From Rivularia sp. PCC 7116 (lineage in GTDB: Bacteria > Cyanobacteriota > Cyanobacteriia > Cyanobacteriales > Nostocaceae), in the NCBI RefSeq assembly GCF_000316665.1, contig NC_019678.1:5580001-5644000 (forward strand): a stretch of DNA of 64,000 nucleotides, written 5' to 3'. Under the pieces are notes generated by a model that was given only the letters and a program-made list of their open reading frames with translations, was not told where the DNA came from and ran no database searches. Every line of letters begins with the position of its first letter. Position 1 is the stretch's first letter. Of the stretch, positions 52,293 to 61,132 are shown piece after piece. The position numbers and the translations under genes are program-made.

Positions 52293-53903
52293 GTGAACGC
52301 ATCGATTAAAGCAGAGCAGAAAAATACACAAAATATTGCTCAAGATAAAAATCTTTACATCATTATTGGTGTAACGCTGATATCTATTATGGGAGGGCAA
52401 ACTGTCGCGCCCATATTGCCTTCCTTAACGGAAGTATTTAATGTCTCTACCAGGGAAATTGAACTGGTGATGACGCTTTTTGTATTACCCATTGGTATTG
52501 CAACTCCTATTTTAGGAGTATTAGCAGACCGTATCGGGATTCGCAAAGTTTTAATTCCGGCTTTAATATTGTTTGCGATCGCGGGAGCTTCGATTGCTTT
52601 TGCAAATACTTTCACTTCTGTAATCGGATTGCGATTTGTGCAGGGGCTTGGTGCTGCTCCTTTGGATGCTTTATCCTTAACGATGATTGCTATGCTTTAC
52701 CAAGGCAGAATGCTGGGTACGGCAATGTCTATCAATGCTGCTGTTATCGGAATATCTTCAGCGATTTATCCTTTGGTGGGTGGAGCATTGGGAAGTCTGA
52801 GTTGGTCGTATCCATTTTTACTTTCGGTTTTGGCTTTTCCTTTGGTAATGCTGGTGATAATGGTTTTAAAATTACCCGCAAAACCAGCCACAGCCAAAAA
52901 GGAAAGTTTAAAGGTTTATCTTAAAGGTACTTGGAAAAGCGTTAATAACCGTTCCGTTTTGGGATTATTATTCGCAGTCGGCTCCATATTCATGATTCAA
53001 TTCGGTGCGTTCATTACTTACGTACCAATTTTTGCAGGGGTTGAACTGGGTTCTTCTGGATTCGTCAACGGAATTATTTTATGTGTAATGTCTTTGGCTG
53101 TTGCTATAAGTGCTTCTCAATTGGGATGGTTGATTCAAAGGTTTTCGGAAATTACTTTAATTAAAGCATCTTTTATTCTCAGTGCTGTAGCATTAGTAAT
53201 GATTCCTTTCATGCCCAATCCTTGGATGCTGTTAATTCCTAATGTTTTATTTGGTATTTCTTTAGCATTTGCTTTACCATCATCTCAAGCATTATTAGCA
53301 GGACTTTCTGCCCAAGATTCCCGTGCTGGATTCATGGCAGTTAATGCCAGCGTCCAATCTTTAGGGCAAGCATTAGGTCCGATACTCGGAGCTGTAGCAA
53401 TTACATTCGGTGGAATAAAAGTTGTCTTCCTCACGGCGGCTGTTTATTCTGTAATAGCATTTTTCATCTTCAATATTCTAATAACTCCCAAACAAACACA
53501 ACCTGTACCAGTTGTTAGCGAATTAACCGAAGAATTAACATTTATTCCCGCAACAGATTCACCGACAATTTTACAAGCGCCAGTTGCTCAGTTAGTTCAT
53601 ACTCTGACAAATCAAGTTATCGATCTACCGGAAGTTCCTGCATTAATTAATATTGGCAAACATCGGGATCGCTCTTTTGGTATAGACGTTTCTAATTTAC
53701 CTAACTCTGAACTTGTTTCTCGAAATCATGCTCAAATCAAATTTGATGGAGAAGATTATTATATTCAAGACATGGGAAGTTCTAACGGTACATATATTAA
53801 TAAATATCCACTTTTACCAGGTATTTGGTATAAGTTAGGACCAGGAGTCAAACTTGGTTTGGGTAAGCGTGACATGATAGCGTTTATATTTCAGTTTAGT
53901 TAG
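52293..53903 (+). CDS. MFS transporter fused to a C-terminal FHA domain
   Basis: 536 residues. Residues ~25-405 are a twelve-helix MFS unit with motif A GVLADRIGIRKV and exporter-like helix 5. After a ~45-residue linker, residues ~452-536 form an FHA domain: INIGKHRDRSFGIDV, VSRNHAQIKFDG and DMGSSNGTYIN, with the phosphothreonine-binding Ser and Asn kept and the usual Arg replaced by Lys (GKH for GRx). FHA domains bind phosphothreonine, so export may be controlled by Ser/Thr kinases. GTG start with AGGAG five bases away. Paralogue of the MFS gene at 39805, which lacks FHA. Confidence 0.9.
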   Translation: MNASIKAEQKNTQNIAQDKNLYIIIGVTLISIMGGQTVAPILPSLTEVFNVSTREIELVMTLFVLPIGIATPILGVLADRIGIRKVLIPALILFAIAGASIAFANTFTSVIGLRFVQGLGAAPLDALSLTMIAMLYQGRMLGTAMSINAAVIGISSAIYPLVGGALGSLSWSYPFLLSVLAFPLVMLVIMVLKLPAKPATAKKESLKVYLKGTWKSVNNRSVLGLLFAVGSIFMIQFGAFITYVPIFAGVELGSSGFVNGIILCVMSLAVAISASQLGWLIQRFSEITLIKASFILSAVALVMIPFMPNPWMLLIPNVLFGISLAFALPSSQALLAGLSAQDSRAGFMAVNASVQSLGQALGPILGAVAITFGGIKVVFLTAAVYSVIAFFIFNILITPKQTQPVPVVSELTEELTFIPATDSPTILQAPVAQLVHTLTNQVIDLPEVPALINIGKHRDRSFGIDVSNLPNSELVSRNHAQIKFDGEDYYIQDMGSSNGTYINKYPLLPGIWYKLGPGVKLGLGKRDMIAFIFQFS

Positions 53904-53925
53904 TTTTAATTAATAGTTAAATGAA

Positions 53926-54780
53926 CTAATTAAATAAACGCACGGGTTTGGAATCAATGTTTTGAGCAATACTATTAACTCTATTAACCACACTAATCAT
54001 ATATTTATAATCGGGAGGTGACGCATTTGGAATATATCTAGTTTCTTGAATCAAAGAAGTAGGAGCTTGTTTCAAATAATTGCGAATTAAATCGGCGCGT
54101 TTTCTTTCCACAAGCGGACTGCATAAAAGAGAACCAGGAGGTACTTGATGAGAATCGGTAAATAAAATCTGAAACCGTGAAGAATTGAGTTCTCTTTCAT
54201 ATGTATTAAACTCTGTCGATGAAAGAGCAGCAGCATCAACTTCACCTGCTGACAACAATTCTAAAGCCGATAAAGGTGAGGCAGCAAATTTGACGGAGGC
54301 TAACGTTAAACCATACAGATTGAAAAGGGGAAAATAATAGCCAGTCGCAGAACCTTGTTGTCCTAAAGCTAGCCTTTTTCCTTGTAAATCTTGAAGTTTA
54401 TTTAAACCACTGCCTTGATTTACAACAATTACAGAACGCGAATTAATACCCAATTGTAAAGGAAACATAGGCCAATATTGATGTTTATCAATACCTATTG
54501 CAGCTAAACCAGGAGTAGAAAAAACTAAAGACCAAGACCTACGTTTCATACGTTCTATTGCTATTCTTTCATTAAAAGCTGGCTCAAGTTCAATCATCGT
54601 CTTCATTTTTTCACTTAAATACTGACGAAAATCTTTAAATTTTTCTATAGTTTGTTTGCCTTGCCCGTAACCAATTACACCAATGGCTAAACGTCGATTT
54701 ATTGGTCCTCCTGTGGTACAAGCTGCTATAGCAAACAGCATTTGTGAAATAAATATACGTCTAGATAATTTAGATTTCAT
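53926..54780 (-). CDS. PhnD-like periplasmic binding lipoprotein
   Basis: 284 residues. N-terminal RRIFISQMLFAIAACTT has twin Arg and a lipobox (IAAC), so a lipoprotein. The fold follows phosphate/phosphonate-binding proteins: LAIGVIGYGQGKQTIEKFKD, WSLVFSTPGLAAIG, LQDLQGKRLALGQQGSATGY, LSAGEVDAAALSS and QVPPGSLLCSPLV. No ABC permease or ATPase is nearby; such orphan PhnD proteins in cyanobacteria often feed sensors. Divergent from the tandem c-haem HAMP genes at 54913 and 55933, which supports a sensory role. Confidence 0.8.
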   Translation of the reverse strand: MKSKLSRRIFISQMLFAIAACTTGGPINRRLAIGVIGYGQGKQTIEKFKDFRQYLSEKMKTMIELEPAFNERIAIERMKRRSWSLVFSTPGLAAIGIDKHQYWPMFPLQLGINSRSVIVVNQGSGLNKLQDLQGKRLALGQQGSATGYYFPLFNLYGLTLASVKFAASPLSALELLSAGEVDAAALSSTEFNTYERELNSSRFQILFTDSHQVPPGSLLCSPLVERKRADLIRNYLKQAPTSLIQETRYIPNASPPDYKYMISVVNRVNSIAQNIDSKPVRLFN

Positions 54781-54912
54781 TTAATTGCCATGCAATAAAG
54801 AACACTGATATTATTCAAATCATACCAAGGTATTGTTGAACGTTAAATAAATCTTTACAGTCAAAGATTTATAAGATTTGCGACTAACAACTAGCAGGTA
54901 ATAACTAAAATC

Positions 54913-55809
54913 ATGAAAATCGGAACTAAAGTTACTTTAACTCTAATATTTGTCTTTGCTATTGGTATTTTAATTAGTGGACTTTCGCTATCGAATGTAT
55001 TAGATAAAAAAGCTCAAAATGAGATCAATGGCAAAGCTTTAGCGCTAATGGAAATGAATAATTCCGTGAGAAACTATACCAATGAGCGAGTACAGCCCTT
55101 ATTGTTACCAAAAGCGGAAAGCCAAGAAAGATTTATTCCAGAATCAATACCAGCTTTTTCAGTTAGAGAAATCTTTGAATATTTTCGTAATAATCCAGAA
55201 TACGCCAGTTTTTTATTCAAAGATGCAATGTTAGACCCTACTAATTTACGAGATAAAGCTGATGATTTTGAAGTTAAAATTATCAATCAATTTCGTAACC
55301 AGCCGAATAAGAATACTTTATCTGGTTTTCGCAACATTTCAGGCGCAAATCTTTATTATACTGCCAGACCTTTTCAGTTTGAAAACGAAAGTTGTTTGCG
55401 ATGTCATAGTACTCCTGAAAAAGCTCCTAAAAGTCAGATAGCGACTTATGGAAGAGAGAATGGTTTTGGATGGAAGTTAAATGAAATTATTGGGACTCAA
55501 ATAGTTTATGTGCCCGCTGAAAAAATTCTTACAAGTTCTTATAACTCATTTGTTTTAATTACAGGAATTGTGGTGGTAATTTTTGCAGTAGTAGTTTTGC
55601 TCATGAATCTGTTGCTGAAAACAACTGTATTACAGCGAATTAAGAGAATTTCTAAGGTTGCTGAAGAAGTTAGCGTTGGCAATATGGATGCTAATTTTGG
55701 CAGACAAAAGAAAGATGAAATTGGCGATTTAGCCGAAGCTTTTGACAGGATGAAATATAGCTTAGAGATTGCAATGAACATGTTAAATAAAAAAAGAAAT
55801 AAAGATTAG
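54913..55809 (+). CDS. DUF3365 (Tll0287-like) c-haem sensor with HAMP domain, copy 1
   Basis: 298 residues. An N-terminal membrane helix (residues ~7-28), an extracytoplasmic DUF3365 domain with the covalent haem c motif CLRCH (near residue 163), a second helix (LITGIVVVIFAVVVLLMNLL) and a cytoplasmic HAMP domain (VLQRIKRISKVAEEVSVGNM ... DEIGDLAEAFDRMKYSLEIA) at the C-terminus. There is no kinase or cyclase output, so it must signal through a partner. Likely senses redox or a ligand at the haem. Very similar gene follows at 55933. Confidence 0.88.
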   Translation: MKIGTKVTLTLIFVFAIGILISGLSLSNVLDKKAQNEINGKALALMEMNNSVRNYTNERVQPLLLPKAESQERFIPESIPAFSVREIFEYFRNNPEYASFLFKDAMLDPTNLRDKADDFEVKIINQFRNQPNKNTLSGFRNISGANLYYTARPFQFENESCLRCHSTPEKAPKSQIATYGRENGFGWKLNEIIGTQIVYVPAEKILTSSYNSFVLITGIVVVIFAVVVLLMNLLLKTTVLQRIKRISKVAEEVSVGNMDANFGRQKKDEIGDLAEAFDRMKYSLEIAMNMLNKKRNKD

Positions 55810-55932
55810 TTTTTGTTGAAACAATACAGGTTTTGGATTAATTACAGTCAATGAAAAATCTAAAACATAAAATCCAAAATCTAGATTTTCCAAACATTGC
55901 CAGAAAAAATTATTGAACCTCATCATAAGATT

Positions 55933-56829
55933 ATGAAAATCGGAACAAAAGTCACCTTCAGTCTGATAATTGTCTTTATCATTGGTATCTTAATTAGTGG
56001 GTTTGCTCTATCAAGCGTATTAGAAAACAAAGCTGAAAGGGAGATTGATGGTAAAGCTGAAGCTTTGATGGCAATGAATAATTCAATTAGGACTTATACA
56101 AACGATAAAGTACAGCCTTTATTGTTACCTAAACTACTAACTCAAGAAGAGTTTATTCCCGAAGCTATACCAACTTATGCTGTGAGGGAAACCTTTGACT
56201 TTTTTCGTAAAAGTTCGGAATTTGCCAACTTTTTCTATAAAGACGCGGCATTAAATCCTACTAATTTGCGGGATAAAGCCGATAGTTTTGAAACTAAAAT
56301 CGTTAATAGATTTCGACAAGAGCCAAAAACAAAATCTATATCTGGTTTTCGCACCATGTCTGGAACAAAACTGTATTACACCGCGAAACCTTTCCAAATA
56401 AAAAATGAAAGTTGTCTTCGATGTCATACAACATTAGATAAAGCACCAAAAAGTCAAATAAACACTTATGGTACAGAGAATGGTTACGGATGGAAATTAA
56501 ATGAAATTGTAGCCGCTCAAATTGTTTATGTACCTGCCGAAAGAATTATGCGTAATGCTCGTAGCTCTTTTGTTACAGTTATTTCGGTTGTAGCTATGAT
56601 TTTTGCTGCTGTAATTGTCATAATGAATCTGTTATTAAAGAGAACTGTGCTTCAGCGAATCAGAAAAATTGCCACAGTCGCCGAACAAGTTAGCGTTGGT
56701 AATATGGATGCTAGTTTTGGCAAGCAAAATAAAGATGAAATTGGCGATTTAGCTGAAGCTTTTAACCGGATGAAATACAGTTTAGAAATTGCTATGAACA
56801 TGTTGAATAAGAAGAATAAATCGGATTAG
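55933..56829 (+). CDS. DUF3365 c-haem sensor with HAMP domain, copy 2
   Basis: 298 residues from the ATG at 55933, aligning end to end with the gene at 54913 (starts MKIGTKVTFSL and MKIGTKVTLTL). The frame opens 36 bases earlier with a TTG, but homology sets the start here. Keeps the haem motif CLRCH, both membrane helices and the HAMP block (VLQRIRKIATVAEQVSVGNM). Tandem duplication about 120 bp apart. Most changes fall in the extracytoplasmic part, consistent with different ligand or redox tuning while keeping the HAMP partner. Confidence 0.88.
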   Translation: MKIGTKVTFSLIIVFIIGILISGFALSSVLENKAEREIDGKAEALMAMNNSIRTYTNDKVQPLLLPKLLTQEEFIPEAIPTYAVRETFDFFRKSSEFANFFYKDAALNPTNLRDKADSFETKIVNRFRQEPKTKSISGFRTMSGTKLYYTAKPFQIKNESCLRCHTTLDKAPKSQINTYGTENGYGWKLNEIVAAQIVYVPAERIMRNARSSFVTVISVVAMIFAAVIVIMNLLLKRTVLQRIRKIATVAEQVSVGNMDASFGKQNKDEIGDLAEAFNRMKYSLEIAMNMLNKKNKSD

Positions 56830-57013
56830 GTAATTGGAGATGGGGCATTGGTAATTGGTAATTGGTAATCTGTTCGCCAAACCAAAATTGCTGGGTAGAA
56901 GAGAAGGGGAGGGAGTGAGTATAATTCGTAATTCATAATTCGTGAGGAAGAAAATAAAAAATCATCATTCCATCCCCAATGCCCAATGCCCAATGCCCAT
57001 TCCCCATTACCAA

Positions 57014-59185
57014 CTATTCTTGCAATATGCGCTGTTTATATTCCTCAGCCATTCCAGAATCGGGAATATTCTGCGCTAGTTGATTGACGAATTCTTTGGC
57101 TGAAATTTGCGGATTGGATTCTAATATCCCCTCAATGATAAAATTTGCTATAGGGCCAATTAAATAAGTTAAGTCTTGTTCGCATCTGCTGATAAAATTC
57201 TTGTCAATGGTTGGATATGCTATAACTGGAGATTTCGCTAACTCTAACTGACTGTTAATGCTTGCTTCCTCTAAGATAGTTGTTGCTTGATTTTTGAACT
57301 GCGTTTTTTGTTGCAGTGATATATATTCAGTTAATTGCTCGATTAGTTCTTGATTGTTTGCTGATTTTTGAATAGATTGTTGCAATAATGTTGGCGCAAT
57401 GATGCCAATAGAACGTTTTAATAAATTTTCTAATTCGGTATATTGTTCGGAATTTATAGTTAATTTTGTTTGGAGCGCGGATGGTGTTTCGAGTTTAGTA
57501 ACTGCTTTTACCGGAGTGGGAGTCTTTTTAGGTATTTTGAACGCTATTTTATTAGTTGGGGTTTGTTGAACTTCTGCAAATATCTTGCTAATACCACCAG
57601 GTAAAATATCAATGATTGCTTGGGTACCGGAAAACCAACTTTGTAAATTTATACCTTTATTGTGCAAAGATTTTTGCAATTGAGTTATCCATTGAGCAAC
57701 CGGTAATCCAAATCGAGGATTTGCCTTTTCTAAACTTTCGATCAAGTTTTGAGAAAAAATTTCCGATTTATCAATCGATGCTTGCGTAACGATTAAACAT
57801 TGTCCGTAGTCGGTGCCGCACTGTAAATCTTCTATCCAATTTTGCGCTACACCAAGCTCTGAATCCGGGCTGACTAAATTCAAGATGACTATTTGCTGTG
57901 TTTTTTGAGCTTTACGCAATATTTTTCTTAAAAAACAGCGGCTCAGATGCACTCCATCACTTAAAATTAATCTGCCGTCTCCATCTTCAGTTTCCTTAAC
58001 ACAACCCCGTAAATAAAGTAAACAGGTGGATATGTTGTCAACACCTCCTATTTTTTTACCGTGTTGCGCCATTAAGTCTTCACTGGTTTGAGTAAATTTT
58101 TGAATTGCTCCTTTAATATCCGCCCAGTTTTGATTTTGCTGATGAAAACACTCCACCTCAAAATCACCAACACTAGCTAAAAGTTGACTTATTTTATTGC
58201 TCGAATCTCGATTTATCAAACCATCAGCGACGAAAGCACGTCTTAACTTTTGACGATTAACTTTCTTAGGCTTATATCCGACAATTAATTCCCCTACACC
58301 TTCCACAATTCTTTTGGGTGTCTGCTGGGGATACTCGGGATAAAGCTTCCTATCACCACGTTGTAGCTTTTGCTGATTGATTAAACGTACTTGATGATTT
58401 AATTTATCTATATATTGTGTTGTTTGCCGATAAACATATTTATATAATCCGTCAGCATCGATGAAACCACTGCTATCAGCAGCTTCCCCCGAAAACCCCT
58501 TCATTAAATAATAAGTAAAAACCCCATGCCCCAACTCGGGAAATTCCCAAGATTTTTGTCCGCGATCGCAACTAAGTAAAGCACAAAATCCCTTGCTTTG
58601 AGAAGCTCGCTGTCTCAAAACGCTCATTAATTGCGGAGTCGAGTTACTCACCGGAGTTTCTGCATCTCTGGAGCTACCGGCACCAGCACCCAACAATGCC
58701 ATATCACCACTATGACAGGTATCCAAACATAATAACTGTTGCTTTGCAGGACTTTTACTCAACATTTCGACTAATTCCTGCATCGGCAAACCAGTACTTA
58801 ACAAATTATCTTTATCAGTATCTGAAAAACACAATACAGCTTCTTGAGTACCGGGCTCTAGCATCCCATGTCCGGAAAAATAAAGCATTATCGAGTCATT
58901 AGGCTGAGAATACAAAATTATTTTCTTTAAACTTTCGCGAATATTCTTTAAATTGGGCATTTTTGAGGCAAAATCGTGATGCACCACAATTTCTTTACAG
59001 GGGAACCCTTCAGTAGCTTTGACAAGCGACTCTTCCAATCCCTGACAGTCTAAGGCTGGGTAACGCAAAGAAGGTAAGCCAATATCTTGATATTCGTTGA
59101 CACCTACCAACAACAGCCAAAGCTTGGATTCTCCTGATTTTAATGTATAACTGGAATCGCTAGAACCTATACCTAGAGGAGCCAT
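57014..59185 (-). CDS. Caspase-family (orthocaspase-like) protein with degenerate second caspase-like domain
   Basis: 723 residues. Residues ~20-270 are an active p20-type caspase domain: His106 in YFSGHGM and Cys157 in LLCLDTCHSG, with FCALLSCDRGQKSWE and HGVFTYYLMKGF. Residues ~310-500 look like a second caspase-like fold whose His-Gly site reads LLYLRGC and whose DTCHSG site reads ILNLVSP, so it is inactive. The C-terminus (~580-723) has two related helical units with SIGIIAPTLL and LIGPIANFI, as in cyanobacterial Ser/Thr-kinase-associated domains. AGAGG precedes the ATG. Divergent from the sigma factor at 59883. Short repeats follow its stop. Confidence 0.88.
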   Translation of the reverse strand: MAPLGIGSSDSSYTLKSGESKLWLLLVGVNEYQDIGLPSLRYPALDCQGLEESLVKATEGFPCKEIVVHHDFASKMPNLKNIRESLKKIILYSQPNDSIMLYFSGHGMLEPGTQEAVLCFSDTDKDNLLSTGLPMQELVEMLSKSPAKQQLLCLDTCHSGDMALLGAGAGSSRDAETPVSNSTPQLMSVLRQRASQSKGFCALLSCDRGQKSWEFPELGHGVFTYYLMKGFSGEAADSSGFIDADGLYKYVYRQTTQYIDKLNHQVRLINQQKLQRGDRKLYPEYPQQTPKRIVEGVGELIVGYKPKKVNRQKLRRAFVADGLINRDSSNKISQLLASVGDFEVECFHQQNQNWADIKGAIQKFTQTSEDLMAQHGKKIGGVDNISTCLLYLRGCVKETEDGDGRLILSDGVHLSRCFLRKILRKAQKTQQIVILNLVSPDSELGVAQNWIEDLQCGTDYGQCLIVTQASIDKSEIFSQNLIESLEKANPRFGLPVAQWITQLQKSLHNKGINLQSWFSGTQAIIDILPGGISKIFAEVQQTPTNKIAFKIPKKTPTPVKAVTKLETPSALQTKLTINSEQYTELENLLKRSIGIIAPTLLQQSIQKSANNQELIEQLTEYISLQQKTQFKNQATTILEEASINSQLELAKSPVIAYPTIDKNFISRCEQDLTYLIGPIANFIIEGILESNPQISAKEFVNQLAQNIPDSGMAEEYKQRILQE

Positions 59186-59882
59186 ATTTTTAACCTCTTA
59201 ATTCATTCTTCTATAGTTAATGGGATTTTTATGACTTATTTCTTAATCATAATATTTATTATTTGTCAACTTGCAATCGCAAATAGTTAACAATTTAATT
59301 TATACAATCTAGCTTACAAGTAGTCCATATAGAAAAGTGGTGTGATACCAATAAGCCTATTAGGGACTTAACTTTCGTACAACTGCCATCTATGAAGACT
59401 TGTCAATGTTTGGGTAAATACCCAATCAACTTAAAGATAATCTGCAATCGAGAAGAACTAGAGAAGAACTAGAGAAGAATGTTTTTAAATTCGATATGGC
59501 TCGTAGCAACGCCTGCCATTTACAAGCAAAAGGCAATTCATAAACACTAAGAACAATAATTAAAGATTTTTTAAGCAATTGCACCAATCATCCTCTAACA
59601 TAAATTTCCCTATTTATATATAGGGCATAGAACCAAGGGATTATGCAGTAGAGCAATATTTGTTGCCTACTCTGAATCAAAATTTTATATTATTTATATA
59701 CCAAGAAGTATTGACAAAACTGATTTGTTCGTAACAACTTATTCGTAGTTAATCGTAAATACATCAAAAAAATATTTTTAGAGCAAATAGTTTAGTTTTA
59801 TTAGGTATAGCTTAAAAACAGAATCTACTATATTAGTAGCAGTATTTATGATGTTGATATGCATTTGTGAGTGGTAAAGTTT
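59186..59882. other. Divergent promoter region between caspase and sigma genes
   Basis: About 700 bp, AT-rich. Has a GAGAAGAACTA tandem repeat (59451-59480) and a CCCTAT..ATAGGG hairpin (59608-59625). Two divergent promoters are expected, but no convincing boxes could be chosen. The length is large for this genome and might include an untranslated leader or small RNA; no gene supported. Confidence 0.5.
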
Positions 59883-61079
59883 ATGCGTTCTCGTAAAGGA
59901 ATTACCGAATTATTTGCAACTTTTTTGCAATTTGACGCTGATAGAGTAGTTGGTTGGGCTACTGATGCCAGACTGCGTAGAAACATTACTAATCGTCAAA
60001 ACAAATTGTCACAACCAGAAGATTCGGAAGATTTTTGGGTATCTTACTGGTATAAAGAATGGCAGTCTCAAACGAAAAATCTCGCAAGCGGACATTTATC
60101 GGCTTATTTGCAAGAAGTTTGTTATTGGGCTGCGAATAAAACAGCTACTAATTTTTCTTCGGGGCAATTTACTTTATCCGATTGCTTTCAAGCGATTGTC
60201 ACCAAAACTGACAAAGTTTTGCAGGGTTTCAAGCCCGATATGGGTTTTAATATCAAAAATTATGCCAGTGCGATTTTCAGTAGCGAACTTAAGGAGTTAC
60301 TGCGCCAGCAGAAAGAAGTTGATATTTCTACCGATTGGCGACTTTTACGTAAATTAACTCAAAAGCGTCTGGTAGAATCTTTAGAAAATGCTGGACTCCA
60401 CGGACAAAAAGTTGAAAGTTACGTACTACTTTGGAAATGCTATCAAGCTTTGTATGCTCCCCGTAAAGAAAAGGGTACTCGCAAACTAGCAAGACCAGAT
60501 GATACAGTATGGCAAAGTATTGCTCAGCTTTATAATAAAGAGCGTCAAACTCAACTTTCCAAATCTGGCCCGGAATGTAGCGGGCAAGCAGCAGAAAAAT
60601 GTCTGCTTTCTTGTGCTAAAGCTGTCAGGGCTTATCTTTATCCCAACATGGCTTCCTTGAATGCAACCACCGGAGACAATGGAGGAGAATTTCAAGATAT
60701 TCTGCCCCAACTCAGGCAAGATTCTTTACTTTCAGAAATAGTTGTTCAAGAAGAAATTGAAGAAAGAAAATCTCAGCAATCCCAAATTAGCGATGTATTA
60801 ATTGCCGCGATCGCAGAATTAGACGAGCAAGGGCAAAATATCATTAAATATTATTATCAAGGAAATCTCAAACAATCCCAGATCGCAAAGGAATTAGGAG
60901 TTAAACAATACACCATATCTCGCCGTTTGAGTAAATGCAAAGAAGCATTATTGATAAAGTTGGCTACTTGGACAAAAGAATCGATGCATATTTCTTTAGA
61001 CTCGTCGGTACTAGATTATATGAGTACAGTTTTGGAGGAATGGTTGCAAAACTACTACAAACCTGAAGATTCAAATTGA
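59883..61079 (+). CDS. Sigma-70 family RNA polymerase sigma factor (cyanobacterial, extended)
   Basis: 398 residues from the ATG at 59883 (GTG at 59871 also in frame). The C-terminal region 4 is clear: LIAAIAELDEQGQNIIKYYY, QGNLKQSQIAKELGVKQYTI and SRRLSKCKEALL, a helix-turn-helix for the -35 element. The N-terminal ~240 residues are longer than in ECF factors and contain a weak region 2 (NIKNYASAIFSSELKELLRQ). This architecture is typical of cyanobacterial sigma genes found next to DUF1822. Spacing to the DUF1822 gene is 53 bp, same strand: probably one operon. Confidence 0.85.
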   Translation: MRSRKGITELFATFLQFDADRVVGWATDARLRRNITNRQNKLSQPEDSEDFWVSYWYKEWQSQTKNLASGHLSAYLQEVCYWAANKTATNFSSGQFTLSDCFQAIVTKTDKVLQGFKPDMGFNIKNYASAIFSSELKELLRQQKEVDISTDWRLLRKLTQKRLVESLENAGLHGQKVESYVLLWKCYQALYAPRKEKGTRKLARPDDTVWQSIAQLYNKERQTQLSKSGPECSGQAAEKCLLSCAKAVRAYLYPNMASLNATTGDNGGEFQDILPQLRQDSLLSEIVVQEEIEERKSQQSQISDVLIAAIAELDEQGQNIIKYYYQGNLKQSQIAKELGVKQYTISRRLSKCKEALLIKLATWTKESMHISLDSSVLDYMSTVLEEWLQNYYKPEDSN

Positions 61080-61132
61080 ACTGTTAAAGAAGATCGCATT
61101 AATTTTATTATTCTCAAGAGGAAGCCAAAAGT

